This document shows, one piece after another, positions 35,715 to 43,768 of a stretch of DNA of 64,000 nt. Every line of letters begins with the position of its first letter. The stretch's first letter is position 1. The stretch is from Halorutilus salinus (GTDB taxonomy: Archaea > Halobacteriota > Halobacteria > Halobacteriales > Halorutilaceae). The stretch lies in the NCBI RefSeq assembly GCF_026242195.1, contig NZ_RKLV01000004.1, positions 124,001 through 188,000 on the forward strand, given 5' to 3'. Below the pieces are notes generated by a model. The model was not told where the DNA came from and made no database searches. It saw only the letters and a program-made list of their open reading frames with translations. Made by a program: the position numbers and the translations under genes.

Positions 35715-36232
35715 CCGAGAAACAGGTCGCGGACGCGCTACGTGACGCCGACGCCGTCCTCCGCGGCGAGTTCGAGCTTTCGAGCGGACGTACGAGCGAC
35801 TACTACGTCGACAAGTACGTCTTTGAGACACAGCCCGACGCTCTGCGCGTTGTTGGGAGCGCCATAGCCGAGAAGGTGACCGAGACGGACGCCGACCGTA
35901 TCGGTGCTGTCGCGCTCGGCGGCGTACCTCTCGCCGCCGTCGCCTCCGCCGAATCGGGTGTTCCGTACGTCATCGCACGCAAGGAGGAGAAGGGGTACGG
36001 CACGGCAAACGCCGTCGAGGGCGAACTCGAAGAAGGCGACCGCGTCGTAGTCGTAGAGGACATCGTTACGACGGGCGCGAGCGCCGTCGAGGCGGTCGAG
36101 AAGCTACGCGACGCGGGCGCGACGGTCGACGAAGTAATCGTCGTCGTTGACAGACAGGAAGGCGGACGTGAACGCGTTGAAGAGGCGGGGTTGCGTATGC
36201 ACGCGCTCACGACGGCGGAGGAACTCGTATGA
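35708..36232 (+). CDS. pyrE: Orotate phosphoribosyltransferase
   Basis: PyrE makes orotidine 5'-phosphate in pyrimidine synthesis. The 174 residues include the substrate-end segment FELSSGRTSDYYVDKY and the PRPP motif VVVVEDIVTTGASA (about residues 116-129). The start overlaps carS by 7 bp, and its stop overlaps the next gene by ATGA (36229-36232). Confidence 0.95.
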   Translation: MVTEKQVADALRDADAVLRGEFELSSGRTSDYYVDKYVFETQPDALRVVGSAIAEKVTETDADRIGAVALGGVPLAAVASAESGVPYVIARKEEKGYGTANAVEGELEEGDRVVVVEDIVTTGASAVEAVEKLRDAGATVDEVIVVVDRQEGGRERVEEAGLRMHALTTAEELV

Positions 36233-36969
36233 GTTTTGACGCCGTGATGGACGCGCTCGGAAGCGACGAGATAACGGCGCATATCGAGACACAGAACGTC
36301 AACTCCGCCGTCCGTCTCGACTACAACGACCACGGAACACAGCATATCGGTATCGTACGCGACCGCGCGCTCGAACTCCTCGAACTCCTACGCGACGAGG
36401 TTGAGTTCGGTGTATACGACCACGAACTCGGCTTCGGCTACGAGGAGGCGCGCGTCGTCGTTGCGTGCGCCGCAACGCTTCACGATGTTGGACATCTCGT
36501 ACACCGTGAGAAGCACACGAACCACTCTCTTATACTCGCCGACGATCTCCTCGATGACGTGCTCGGTGTCTACGACACGCGTGAACGCGTCGCTCTCAAG
36601 AGCGAGGCTCTACACGCCATCTACTGCCACCACAGCGGAAACGATCCCCTCACCCCCGAAGCGGGCGTCGTACGCGTCGCCGACGCGCTCGACATGACCC
36701 AAGGGCGGTCGCGTCTTCCGTACAACAAGGGCGAGCGCAGTATCGACACGGTCTCGTCGCAGGCTATTGAGGACGTGACGGTACACGACGGCGAGGACGA
36801 GTTCGGCGTACCCGTGCTCGTCGAGATAGGCATGACAAACTCCGCGGGTGTCTACCAGATAGACTCGCTTCTGAAGAAGAAGCTACACGGTAGCGGACTC
36901 GAAGACTACGTCCGTATAGTAGCCGTCAACGAGGGTAACGACGACATCGTAGGGAGGTTAGAGCTTTGA
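36229..36969 (+). CDS. HD-domain phosphohydrolase
   Basis: The 246-residue protein has HD-superfamily metal ligands: H in [11 protein letters not shown], the HD pair in [18 protein letters not shown], and a final Asp in [14 protein letters not shown]. The operon neighbours concern nucleotides (pyrE, dcd), so it may act on nucleotides or a signalling nucleotide, but this is inferred. It ends in TTGA shared with the dcd start. Confidence 0.88.
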   Translation: MSFDAVMDALGSDEITAHIETQNVNSAVRLDYNDHGTQHIGIVRDRALELLELLRDEVEFGVYDHELGFGYEEARVVVACAATLHDVGHLVHREKHTNHSLILADDLLDDVLGVYDTRERVALKSEALHAIYCHHSGNDPLTPEAGVVRVADALDMTQGRSRLPYNKGERSIDTVSSQAIEDVTVHDGEDEFGVPVLVEIGMTNSAGVYQIDSLLKKKLHGSGLEDYVRIVAVNEGNDDIVGRLEL

Positions 36970-38966
36970 TACTCTCCGACCGCGATATACGCCGGCGTCT
37001 GAAGGACGGCGATCTCGTCGTCGAACCCCTTGACGACCCCCAACTCCAGATACAGCCCGCGAGCATCGACCTACGTCTCGGAAACGAGTTCTTGGAGTTC
37101 GAACGTTCGAACATACCGTGTATACACCCGGAAAGCGAGGAGGAGACCGACGACTACACGCGTCGACGTGTCGTTGAGACGGGCGACGAATACGTCCTCC
37201 ATCCGGGTGACTTCGTTCTCGGAACGACTTACGAGACGGTCGAGATACCCGACGACCTCGTGGCGCGCGTCGAAGGCAGGTCGTCTCTCGGTAGGCTTGC
37301 TGTGGTGGTTCACGCGTCGCTCCCTTATGATGAGCAGGTCTTCCTCTGGACTCCGGAGGACGGCTTCGGCTTCCACCCGATCGGCGAGGTGGTTGAGAAG
37401 GAGCTTGAGGCGCGCGCTGTCGCATTCGACCCCAAGACGCTCGAACTCTCCACACACCGTGTCACCGACCATATCACGAATCCGACAAAGGATATCTACC
37501 GCGTGGTACTCGAATCCGGGCGCGAAGTTCACGTGACGAAGGATCATAACCTGTTTACGGTCGACGAAGCGGGTCGCGTAACGCGCGTTCCGTCCGAAGA
37601 GGCGGAAGGAACCCTCGTAATGGTTCCCGACGAACTCCCCGAACCCACAGTTTCGGAGGACGAAGTAAACCTCATCAACCTTCTCCGTGACGAAGACGAC
37701 GAACTGATCGCGTACGCTTCAGACGGCTCCGGGTCGGCACCGAACGCAGACTGGGACTGTGTTCCACGCGGAAGCAGACGCCACTACCGGAGCCGTGGTT
37801 CGGCACCTCTGCAGACGGTTGAGGAGCCGTCAGGTGTCGATATCGCGTACAAGCAGAGCGATTACACCCTACCTGACACCCTCGAAGTTACGGAGGAGTT
37901 CGCTTGGGTTCTTGGCTTCTACGTCGCCGAGGGATACGCGCGTCGGAAGCACGTCGTCTTCACAAACACCGAGGACGAACTTCTCGAACGCGTAGCCGAC
38001 TGGTTCGACGGCTACGACGCCTCGTTGTCTTGGAGCAAGTCCGGAGGCGCGTCGCGTCTCACCGTCTGTTCCGCACTCTGGTCATCTATCTTCACAGCAC
38101 TTGCGGGTGAAGGATCCGAAAAGGACGTCCCCGATACTGTGTGGAACTGGTCGGATGAGACGGTCTCTGCTTTCCTCGAAGGTCTCGTTGACGGCGACGG
38201 TTCGCGCAGGGGGACACGTACCGTTTTCTACACGTTCAACGAGAGCCTCGCCGACAACGTCTCCTATCTCTGCTCACGTCTCGGTCTGCGTAGCAACTTA
38301 CGGTCGCGTGACCGTGAGACAGGCACGGAATGGGTCGTTGAGTTCGCCGAAGACCCCTACAGACGCGGCGAGTACGTGCCCCCCGTTCCCGACCTACTCC
38401 GCGAGGCGCGTTCCGACACCGGGCTGAGGATGTCGGACGTAGCCGACGCTGTCGGCTGGTCGTCGAAGTCGAGCGTGTCAAACCTCGAAAACGCCGAGCA
38501 CGGCGCGGTCAAACGAGAGACGGTTCGTAAGCTAACCGATGTCTACGACGACGGGGAGCCTGCGCGCCGTATCGATGCCCTGTTGAACGGTGGCGTCCGT
38601 TTCGAGCGCGTCGAGAGGGTAGAGAAGACAGACAGGCACGAGACGACATACGACCTAGAGGTACAGCCCGATGGACGCGCGGTTGAGAACTTCGTCGGTG
38701 GACGCGGCGGTATCTTCCTCTCGAACACGGCGGGCTTCGTAGACCCCGGATACCGCGGGCAGATCACGCTCGAACTCTCCAACCTCGGAACCGCCCCTGT
38801 CGCGCTCCGTCCTGAGGAGATGCGTATCTCACAGATAGTCCTCACAGAGCTCTCGTCGCCCGCGGAGACACCGTACGGCGAGGAGCGCGGCTCCAAGTAT
38901 CAGGATCAGGACGGACCGACGGCGAGCAGGATAGGTAGCGACGACGAGTGGAAGTCAGAGAAGTAA
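36966..38966 (+). CDS. dcd: dCTP deaminase precursor interrupted by an intein
   Basis: The 666-residue precursor consists of N-extein 1-117, intein 118-587 and C-extein 588-666. The spliced enzyme would be 196 residues, the usual size, and deaminates dCTP to dUTP. The junction restores [22 protein letters not shown], the conserved active-site segment of Dcd. The start is TTG at 36966, overlapping the HD gene stop (TTGA). Function depends on splicing. Confidence 0.95.
   Translation: MILSDRDIRRRLKDGDLVVEPLDDPQLQIQPASIDLRLGNEFLEFERSNIPCIHPESEEETDDYTRRRVVETGDEYVLHPGDFVLGTTYETVEIPDDLVARVEGRSSLGRLAVVVHASLPYDEQVFLWTPEDGFGFHPIGEVVEKELEARAVAFDPKTLELSTHRVTDHITNPTKDIYRVVLESGREVHVTKDHNLFTVDEAGRVTRVPSEEAEGTLVMVPDELPEPTVSEDEVNLINLLRDEDDELIAYASDGSGSAPNADWDCVPRGSRRHYRSRGSAPLQTVEEPSGVDIAYKQSDYTLPDTLEVTEEFAWVLGFYVAEGYARRKHVVFTNTEDELLERVADWFDGYDASLSWSKSGGASRLTVCSALWSSIFTALAGEGSEKDVPDTVWNWSDETVSAFLEGLVDGDGSRRGTRTVFYTFNESLADNVSYLCSRLGLRSNLRSRDRETGTEWVVEFAEDPYRRGEYVPPVPDLLREARSDTGLRMSDVADAVGWSSKSSVSNLENAEHGAVKRETVRKLTDVYDDGEPARRIDALLNGGVRFERVERVEKTDRHETTYDLEVQPDGRAVENFVGGRGGIFLSNTAGFVDPGYRGQITLELSNLGTAPVALRPEEMRISQIVLTELSSPAETPYGEERGSKYQDQDGPTASRIGSDDEWKSEK
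37317..38726 (+). other. Intein in dCTP deaminase, with LAGLIDADG homing-endonuclease and HTH-like segment
   Basis: The 470-residue intein begins with Ser ([11 protein letters not shown]) and ends GGIFLSN followed by Thr+1. Block B appears as VTKDHNLF (T-x-x-H), and block F as [16 protein letters not shown]. The penultimate residue is Ser in place of the common His. Two LAGLIDADG-like helices are seen in [12 protein letters not shown] and [13 protein letters not shown], so the endonuclease may be active. Near the end [20 protein letters not shown] reads as an HTH, probably for DNA recognition. It lies in the most conserved part of the host gene, as inteins usually do. Confidence 0.9.
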
Positions 38967-38972
38967 CAAGGT

Positions 38973-40031
38973 ATGACCGACCCAGAGAGCGCCGACGTTA
39001 ACGAAAGATCGACCGCACGGTACCGAGACTACGGTGTCTCCGACGGGTGCAGGCGCGCCCTCGTGCGGTGGGTGGTCGTCCCCTCTTGGGTTCTACTCGG
39101 CTTTCTCGTCGTCACCTTCGCTGTCGTCCGCGCCACAGGCGTCTCCGTACCCCCCTCGTACAGGTACGCCCCTTTCCTCGTTAGCATCGTCGTCTTCGGT
39201 CTACCTCACGGTGCCGTTGACCATCTCGTACCCGCGCGCCTACGCGACGAGAAGCCTGACCTCGTATCCGTCGGACGCGTGATGGCTGTCTACACCGTCC
39301 TCGTAGTAATGTACGCAGTCGTATGGTTCGTTGCACCCGGTCTCGCCTTCGTCTTCTTCATCGGTCTGACCCTGTACCACTGGGGTCAGGGAGATCTACA
39401 CGCCTCGCTCGGCTTCCTACGTACGAACCTCGGCTCGCGTCTCGGACGCGCGGTCACCCTCGTCTCGCGCGGTTCGATGCCTATGCTCGTCCCCCTCTTA
39501 GCCTTCCCCGAGGAGTACCGCGACGTTGCGGACGCCGTGATCCGCGTCTTCGACCCCCGTGGAGCCGAGACGATCGCCTTCGCTTTCGAACCCGCGTTCC
39601 GTTTCTCCGTCGGTGTCTTCCTCGTCGTCTTCGTATCTGCCACGGTCTACCTCTCGCGGTCGTCTTTCGAGGCGGGCGAACTCGCCTTACTCGGCGTCTA
39701 CTTCGCAACCGTCCCGCCTATACTCGCCGTCGGATTCTACTTCTGCTTCTGGCATTCGACGCGCCATATAGGGCGTCTCATCGCTCTCGATCCCGTCGCT
39801 GTGTCGCACGTTGAGGACGGTAACGCGACGCGTGCACTCCTCCGTTTCGGACGCGATGCCGCCCCGCTCACCGCAGGCGCTGTCGTTATATTCGCGGCTC
39901 TGTGGCTCGTCGCCTCACCTCCGGCTACTGTCGAAGGCTTCTTCGCCCTCTACCTGATCCTACTCGCGGCGCTCACGTTACCCCACGCAGGCGTCGTTAC
40001 ACTCATGGATCGAGTCCAGCGAGTCTGGTGA
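38973..40031 (+). CDS. brp: Brp/Blh-family beta-carotene 15,15'-dioxygenase
   Basis: Brp/Blh cleaves beta-carotene to retinal, the opsin chromophore. The 352-residue protein has about ten hydrophobic helices with conserved His in VVFGLPHGAVDHLV, TLYHWGQGDLH, FWHSTRHIGRL and TLPHAGVV, the presumed iron ligands. It ends the carS operon (6 bp after dcd) and converges with crtY, overlapping by 29 bp. Confidence 0.93.
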   Translation: MTDPESADVNERSTARYRDYGVSDGCRRALVRWVVVPSWVLLGFLVVTFAVVRATGVSVPPSYRYAPFLVSIVVFGLPHGAVDHLVPARLRDEKPDLVSVGRVMAVYTVLVVMYAVVWFVAPGLAFVFFIGLTLYHWGQGDLHASLGFLRTNLGSRLGRAVTLVSRGSMPMLVPLLAFPEEYRDVADAVIRVFDPRGAETIAFAFEPAFRFSVGVFLVVFVSATVYLSRSSFEAGELALLGVYFATVPPILAVGFYFCFWHSTRHIGRLIALDPVAVSHVEDGNATRALLRFGRDAAPLTAGAVVIFAALWLVASPPATVEGFFALYLILLAALTLPHAGVVTLMDRVQRVW

Positions 40032-40773
40032 TACACCGAAGAGTCTCGTACTCTTCGACCCAGACGCGCCACTCGTCGAGCGTCCATCTGAAGAGCATAA
40101 CCCCCTGAACGACGAGAAGGCTCGTGACAAAGAAGAAGGCACCCTCTTCGACCGGAAGACCGAGAACAGTAACCCCTGTCGTGAGTTCGTCCGAGATAAT
40201 CCAGATACCGTCTTCGATAGCGAAACGGTCGGCAGAGGCAAGGTAAACCGCCGGCGGAACCACACCGGCGGCTACGACACGGAAGTTACGTACGAGGTAG
40301 TGACCGCCGTACGCCCACTGGAGAACGAAGACCGGACCCGCCCATACGAGTATCATACCGATGTAGAACGTCTCCGTACCCTGTGCCCACCACAAGCCGG
40401 CGACCGTAACACCCAAACCCGCTAAGGTAAGGAGGTACCTTGGCGTCCAACCCCCCGACCGACGTGTTTCCAGACGCGTGAGAACGAGGTAGAGCCAAAG
40501 ACCGACGATAAGCGGCTGTATAACAAAAAAGAGGTACTCACCGAGAGGTATATCCCAGAAGAAGACGGATACGGTTCCCTCACCGTACCTCCAGACGCCG
40601 TTCCGTATCATATACCCGTCCCACGGTGTCGTGTACAGAAGAGCGATAACGCCGATGATCGCCGTTCCCAACGGAGAAGGGTCGTCTACATAAAGGCGTT
40701 TGCTGAGATAAGCCGCCCCAAGAACCGCGAGAACGGGCACGGTAAACAGAAGGTGGAAAGTCAGATAGTTCAA
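40003..40773 (-). CDS. crtY: Lycopene beta-cyclase (CrtYcd-type)
   Basis: The enzyme closes lycopene to beta-carotene, the retinal precursor. The 256-residue membrane protein has tandem CrtYc/CrtYd-like repeats with TTPWDGYMIRNGVWRYG and WDIPLGEYLFF in the first. PVEEGAFFFVTSLLVVQGV lies in the second. TTG 40773 (NYLTFHLLFTVPVL) is preferred because upstream residues are basic and not family-like. A TATA-like ttatatta lies at about 40826-40833 on its strand. Divergent from the opsin gene. Confidence 0.9.
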   Translation of the reverse strand: MNYLTFHLLFTVPVLAVLGAAYLSKRLYVDDPSPLGTAIIGVIALLYTTPWDGYMIRNGVWRYGEGTVSVFFWDIPLGEYLFFVIQPLIVGLWLYLVLTRLETRRSGGWTPRYLLTLAGLGVTVAGLWWAQGTETFYIGMILVWAGPVFVLQWAYGGHYLVRNFRVVAAGVVPPAVYLASADRFAIEDGIWIISDELTTGVTVLGLPVEEGAFFFVTSLLVVQGVMLFRWTLDEWRVWVEEYETLRCITRLAGLDP

Positions 40774-40911
40774 CCCTTTACCCTCGTTTTCTCTTCCACG
40801 TACGGTAGTTGTGTATCCGGCATAATATAATTTTGTACCTCGGCTCTTTGTCTCGTCATGACGGCGTCCGCGCCTGCGCCGACATCCTTTGCGATGTCGC
40901 CCGAGGTTCCT

Positions 40912-40933
40912 CGCGCACGCGCGCACGCGCATG
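40912..40933. promoter_or_regulatory. 22-nt alternating purine-pyrimidine tract upstream of the opsin gene
   Basis: Every step from 40912 to 40933 alternates pyrimidine and purine, mostly CG and CA steps, ending just before the TATA-like gttaaaaac (about 40939-40948). Halobacterium bop has an RY box near its TATA linked to supercoiling response. This tract could act similarly. Confidence 0.6.
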
Positions 40934-40973
40934 AAAGAAGTTAAAAACATGCGTCACAAACGGGGTAAAATAC

Positions 40974-41516
40974 ATGGCAGAAGTACTTGGAATGGGCATG
41001 AGTACAGCGGTTCTCTGGATCGGTGCATTAGCTATGCTCGCCGGTACGTTGGTCTATCTATGGCTCGGTAGGAACGTAGCGGTTTATGAACAGGACTTCT
41101 TCATAATGTCGATATCCATAACCGTTATCGCCGCTACCGCGTACCTCGCGATGGCGATGGGCATGGGACGGCTGAGCTTCAACGGTGAGGAGGTCGTGGT
41201 CGTGCGCTACATCGACTGGCTTCTGACGACGCCTCTCATAATCGCGCTCCTTGGAATACTCGCGGACGCAGACAGGAGCCTGATTGCGACCCTGGTCGGC
41301 GTAGATATCTACATGATAGCCGCGGGTTTCTTGGGGGCTATCGCCGACGGCGTCTTTGCGAGCCTCGTCTGGTGGGCGCTCGGCTCCATCGCGTACCTCA
41401 TCCTTCTGTACCTTCTGCTCGGAGCTCTTTCGTCAGCCGCAGACGAACTGCCGGACGACGTTTCGGATATCTTTACAACCCTACGGAACCTTACCGTCGT
41501 GCTTTGGAGCGTCTAC
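40974..41516 (+). pseudogene. Microbial rhodopsin gene, 5' fragment (helices A to mid-F)
   Basis: The first 181 codons encode a bacteriorhodopsin/sensory rhodopsin-like opsin. The helix C segment VRYIDWLLTTPLIIALLG holds Arg82, Asp85 and Thr89 equivalents, with Leu at the Asp96 position. FLGAIADG and VWWALGSIAYLILLY follow, and RNLTVVLWSVY in helix F is where the coding sequence stops at an IS end. Reading on into the IS adds Arg and a stop. The remainder is at 43527-43727. A TATA-like element lies about 28 nt upstream. Confidence 0.95.
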
Positions 41517-41568
41517 AGATGAGCAAGGCGAGTGCCTCGGGGCTTGACCCCGAGGGTGAAGCCGACAC

Positions 41569-41968
41569 TCAAACGTGTTCTGTACGTTCGATATACTGTT
41601 CAATCGTCTCGCTGGATACCTGACCCGCCGTCCCAACGTAGTACGATTGTTCCCAGAACCCACCGCCCCACAGATACTCCTCCAAGAACGGTTCGTGCTG
41701 TTCCCACATCTTCCGCGCTGTGATGCTCTTCACCGTCCGCACAATCTCGCTCGGTGCGTGTTTCGGGTGGGCGGACAGGAACAAGTGTACGTGGTTGGGT
41801 GAGATGTGTAGCGACAATATCTCGTAGTCGTACTCGTCGCATACGGCGCGGAAACTTGCTTTCAGAGATCCCTTGATTGATTCGAGAATCGCATGACGGT
41901 ACTTCGGACACCACAACGAAGTGGTAGTTGACGTTGTACACCGTGTGGTTCGATCGCTTCTCGCCCAT
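41569..41968 (-). pseudogene. tnpA: IS200-type Y1 transposase TnpA with a frameshift
   Basis: The start 41968 gives MGEKRSNHTVYNVNYHFV, then one extra base at about 41915-41916 shifts the frame; the rest (WCPKYRHAILESIKGS onward) continues in another frame to the stop at 41569. The HUH motif is in SPNHVHLFL and the nucleophile Tyr is near FWEQSYYVGTAGQ. Without the extra A the protein would be about 132 residues, the normal size. Unless frameshifting occurs, the element cannot transpose by its own enzyme. Confidence 0.88.
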
Positions 41969-42023
41969 ACAGACAGTACGTGGACAAGGCTTAAGTATTT
42001 CAGTATCTAAGTAAGAATGTGAG

Positions 42024-42161
42024 ATGACGAAACGACTGTCCGTTGACTTCGAGGACGACGTGTACAAGGAGTTCTCGAAGAAATGCATCGATGTTGACGA
42101 AACCAAGTCCGACGTAGTGCGTGGACTCGTCAACGACTGGCTCAACGAATCCGAAGAATGA
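42024..42161 (+). CDS. Small ribbon-helix-helix-like protein of the IS element
   Basis: The 45-residue ORF MTKRLSVDFEDDVYKEFSKK continues with VDETKSDVVRGLVNDWL, a ribbon-helix-helix pattern. It overlaps tnpB by ATGA (42158-42161), so it is coupled. A TATA-like run (cttaagtattt) sits between it and tnpA. It could regulate the element. Such small ORFs accompany some haloarchaeal tnpB genes. Confidence 0.75.
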   Translation: MTKRLSVDFEDDVYKEFSKKCIDVDETKSDVVRGLVNDWLNESEE

Positions 42162-43432
42162 CCGACGCTCAGGCCTTCGTCAAGACGCTGGACTTCCAAC
42201 TCGATATTCAGAGTAACAACGAGAGTCTGTTGTACAGCGCAACGCTCGAAGCCCGTCGAGTGTACAACGAAACCATCCGCCTCGCCAAAGAAGGCGTGGA
42301 CTGGGACGCGATTCCCGACCGCGTGGCTGACGACGCCAACCTCGTGAAAAACACGACACAGCGCGTCGTCGCTAAAGCCCTCGGTGCGATGGAGAATTAC
42401 TACGAGTACGACGACTTCGGCCAACCGAGCCACACCAAGGACGGCGCGTACCCCCTTCGTGCGAACTACGAGGAAGGGTACAACCTGTCGCTCACCGACG
42501 ACGGAGATGTGGCGTTCCGTATCAGCGCGAAGCCCTACAAGCACGTCAAGGGCGTCCTCAAAGGTGACGACGCCCACCTCGACATTCTCAAGATTGCACT
42601 CGAAAGCGACGAGTGGAAGATTGGGACGGCTGAAGCCCTGTTCCACAACGACAACGCCGAGTTGCACGTCAACGTCACTAACACCGAACAGACCGTTTGT
42701 GACAAGCAGGACTCGCGGACGGTTGTCGGTGTGGACGTGAACGAGGATAACGTTGCTTTGACCGCACTCTCCGAGCATGGGGTTGAGGACACATTGGTCA
42801 TCGACTTCCCTGAAATCAAGTTCGAGCGTCACCGCTACTTCACGATGCGAAAGCGCGTGCAGAACGCGGGGAAGGACAGTATCCACGATACGTTGGAAGG
42901 GCGTGAGGAACGGTTCGTCCGCGACCGACTCCACAAGGTATCTCGGCATATCGTGGAGTGGAGCCAGCAGTTCGAGAAGCCGTGCATCGTCTTTGAAGAC
43001 CTCAAAGAGATGCGCGATAGTATCGACTACGGGACGCGGATGAACCGACGCTTGCACCACCTCCCGTTCCGTGCCCTCCAATACTACACGTCGTACAAGG
43101 CGTCGTTCGAGGGAATCCCGACTGCGTGGATTAACCCCGAGTACACGAGCCAGCGGTGCCCGATGTGCGGTCATACAGAGCGTGCGAACCGCAACAAAAA
43201 GCGGTTCAAATGTCGGTCGTGCGGGCATCAAGACCATAGCGACCGTGGTGCAAGCGTCAATATCGCTGTGAAAGGCGTGAAGAAACTCGATTGGAATGTG
43301 CCTGCTCTCAACAGCCTTCCCGTTGTTCGGAAGGTGCGACGGCAGGCATCGGGGGCCGTGGACGCCCCGACCGTGACCCAACCGACCGCCCGAGGCTATC
43401 AGGCCGACGGTCGCGTGGGAGTGTCCGACTAA
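42158..43432 (+). CDS. tnpB: TnpB RNA-guided nuclease
   Basis: The 424-residue protein is intact. RuvC-like residues are D193 (VVGVDVNEDN), E280 (CIVFEDLKEMRD) and D362 (DHSDRGASVNIA). A zinc finger has C334, C337, C352 and C355 (CPMCG...CRSCG). TnpB enzymes cut DNA next to a TAM using an RNA from the element's right end. It follows the RHH ORF by ATGA. All motifs expected for activity are present. Confidence 0.95.
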   Translation: MTDAQAFVKTLDFQLDIQSNNESLLYSATLEARRVYNETIRLAKEGVDWDAIPDRVADDANLVKNTTQRVVAKALGAMENYYEYDDFGQPSHTKDGAYPLRANYEEGYNLSLTDDGDVAFRISAKPYKHVKGVLKGDDAHLDILKIALESDEWKIGTAEALFHNDNAELHVNVTNTEQTVCDKQDSRTVVGVDVNEDNVALTALSEHGVEDTLVIDFPEIKFERHRYFTMRKRVQNAGKDSIHDTLEGREERFVRDRLHKVSRHIVEWSQQFEKPCIVFEDLKEMRDSIDYGTRMNRRLHHLPFRALQYYTSYKASFEGIPTAWINPEYTSQRCPMCGHTERANRNKKRFKCRSCGHQDHSDRGASVNIAVKGVKKLDWNVPALNSLPVVRKVRRQASGAVDAPTVTQPTARGYQADGRVGVSD

Positions 43433-43436
43433 ACCA

Positions 43437-43526
43437 CGGGAATCCTCGGGGTCGTACGGAAATCGAAGATTTCCGTGATGACGAGACGCTTCGCGTCTCG
43501 AACCACTTGACCCCGAGGCGGTTCAC
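43437..43526 (+). ncRNA. Predicted omega/reRNA scaffold at the IS right end
   Basis: The right end folds into a closing stem CCTCGGGGTC (43444-43453) with GACCCCGAGG (43509-43518). It encloses two hairpins with 8-bp arms and 3-nt loops: CGGAAATC-GAA-GATTTCCG (43457-43475) and CGAGACGC-TTC-GCGTCTCG (43482-43500). By analogy with IS605 systems the RNA may begin inside tnpB and end at 43526. The guide is then read from the flank at 43527. Sense-overlapping RNAs of IS1341-type genes are known in Halobacterium. Confidence 0.75.
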
Positions 43527-43727
43527 CCCGTCATATGGATACTCGGAGGTCAAGGATTTGGGCTTCTTCCGGCGGTTGCGGAGCAGGGCGGTATAGTCGC
43601 TCTCGACGTACTCTCAAAGGTAGTCTTCGGCTACATACTCCTGAGTAGCCACGAGACGTTACGTGTTCACAGCTTCTACGGTGAGGCGAGCGAAAGCCGG
43701 GCTGGTGAGAGAGCCGAACCCGCGTAG
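43527..43727 (+). pseudogene. Microbial rhodopsin gene, 3' fragment (end of helix F, helix G)
   Basis: Translation from 43527 begins PVIWILGGQGFGLLP and includes AEQGGIVALDVLSKVVFGYI, then a polar tail ending EPA and TAG. This is helix G with the Asp212 and retinal Lys216 equivalents. It continues exactly where the 5' fragment stops (WSVY|PVIW). The joined protein is 247 residues, the normal rhodopsin length. The remaining 43728-43768 shows no further gene. Confidence 0.93.
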
Positions 43728-43768
43728 AAGGGGTAAACGTTACGTGCCGCGTCCGCGTACCGGGCGTA

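Larger units (their letters stand above)
41517..43526. mobile_element. IS200/IS605-family element inserted in the opsin gene
   Basis: The 2,010-bp element holds divergent tnpA and tnpB genes. Its left end has a hairpin CCTCGGGG-CTTGA-CCCCGAGG (41535-41555) and its right end carries CTTGACCCCGAGG again (43506-43518) before GTTCAC. There are no inverted repeats or target duplication, as for IS605. Both junctions end in AC, so the boundary is uncertain by 2 nt. Excision restores the opsin reading frame exactly. Confidence 0.93.

Noticed and set aside
40770-40823. A 17-codon upstream ORF whose TGA overlaps the crtY TTG start
   Set aside because: The likely TATA (40826-40833) touches its ATG, so transcription would start downstream of it and the ORF would not be in the mRNA.
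41600-43381. Long minus-strand open frame opposite tnpB
   Set aside because: It is antisense to a gene with clear TnpB motifs; its protein has no family features except the frameshifted tnpA start it happens to include.
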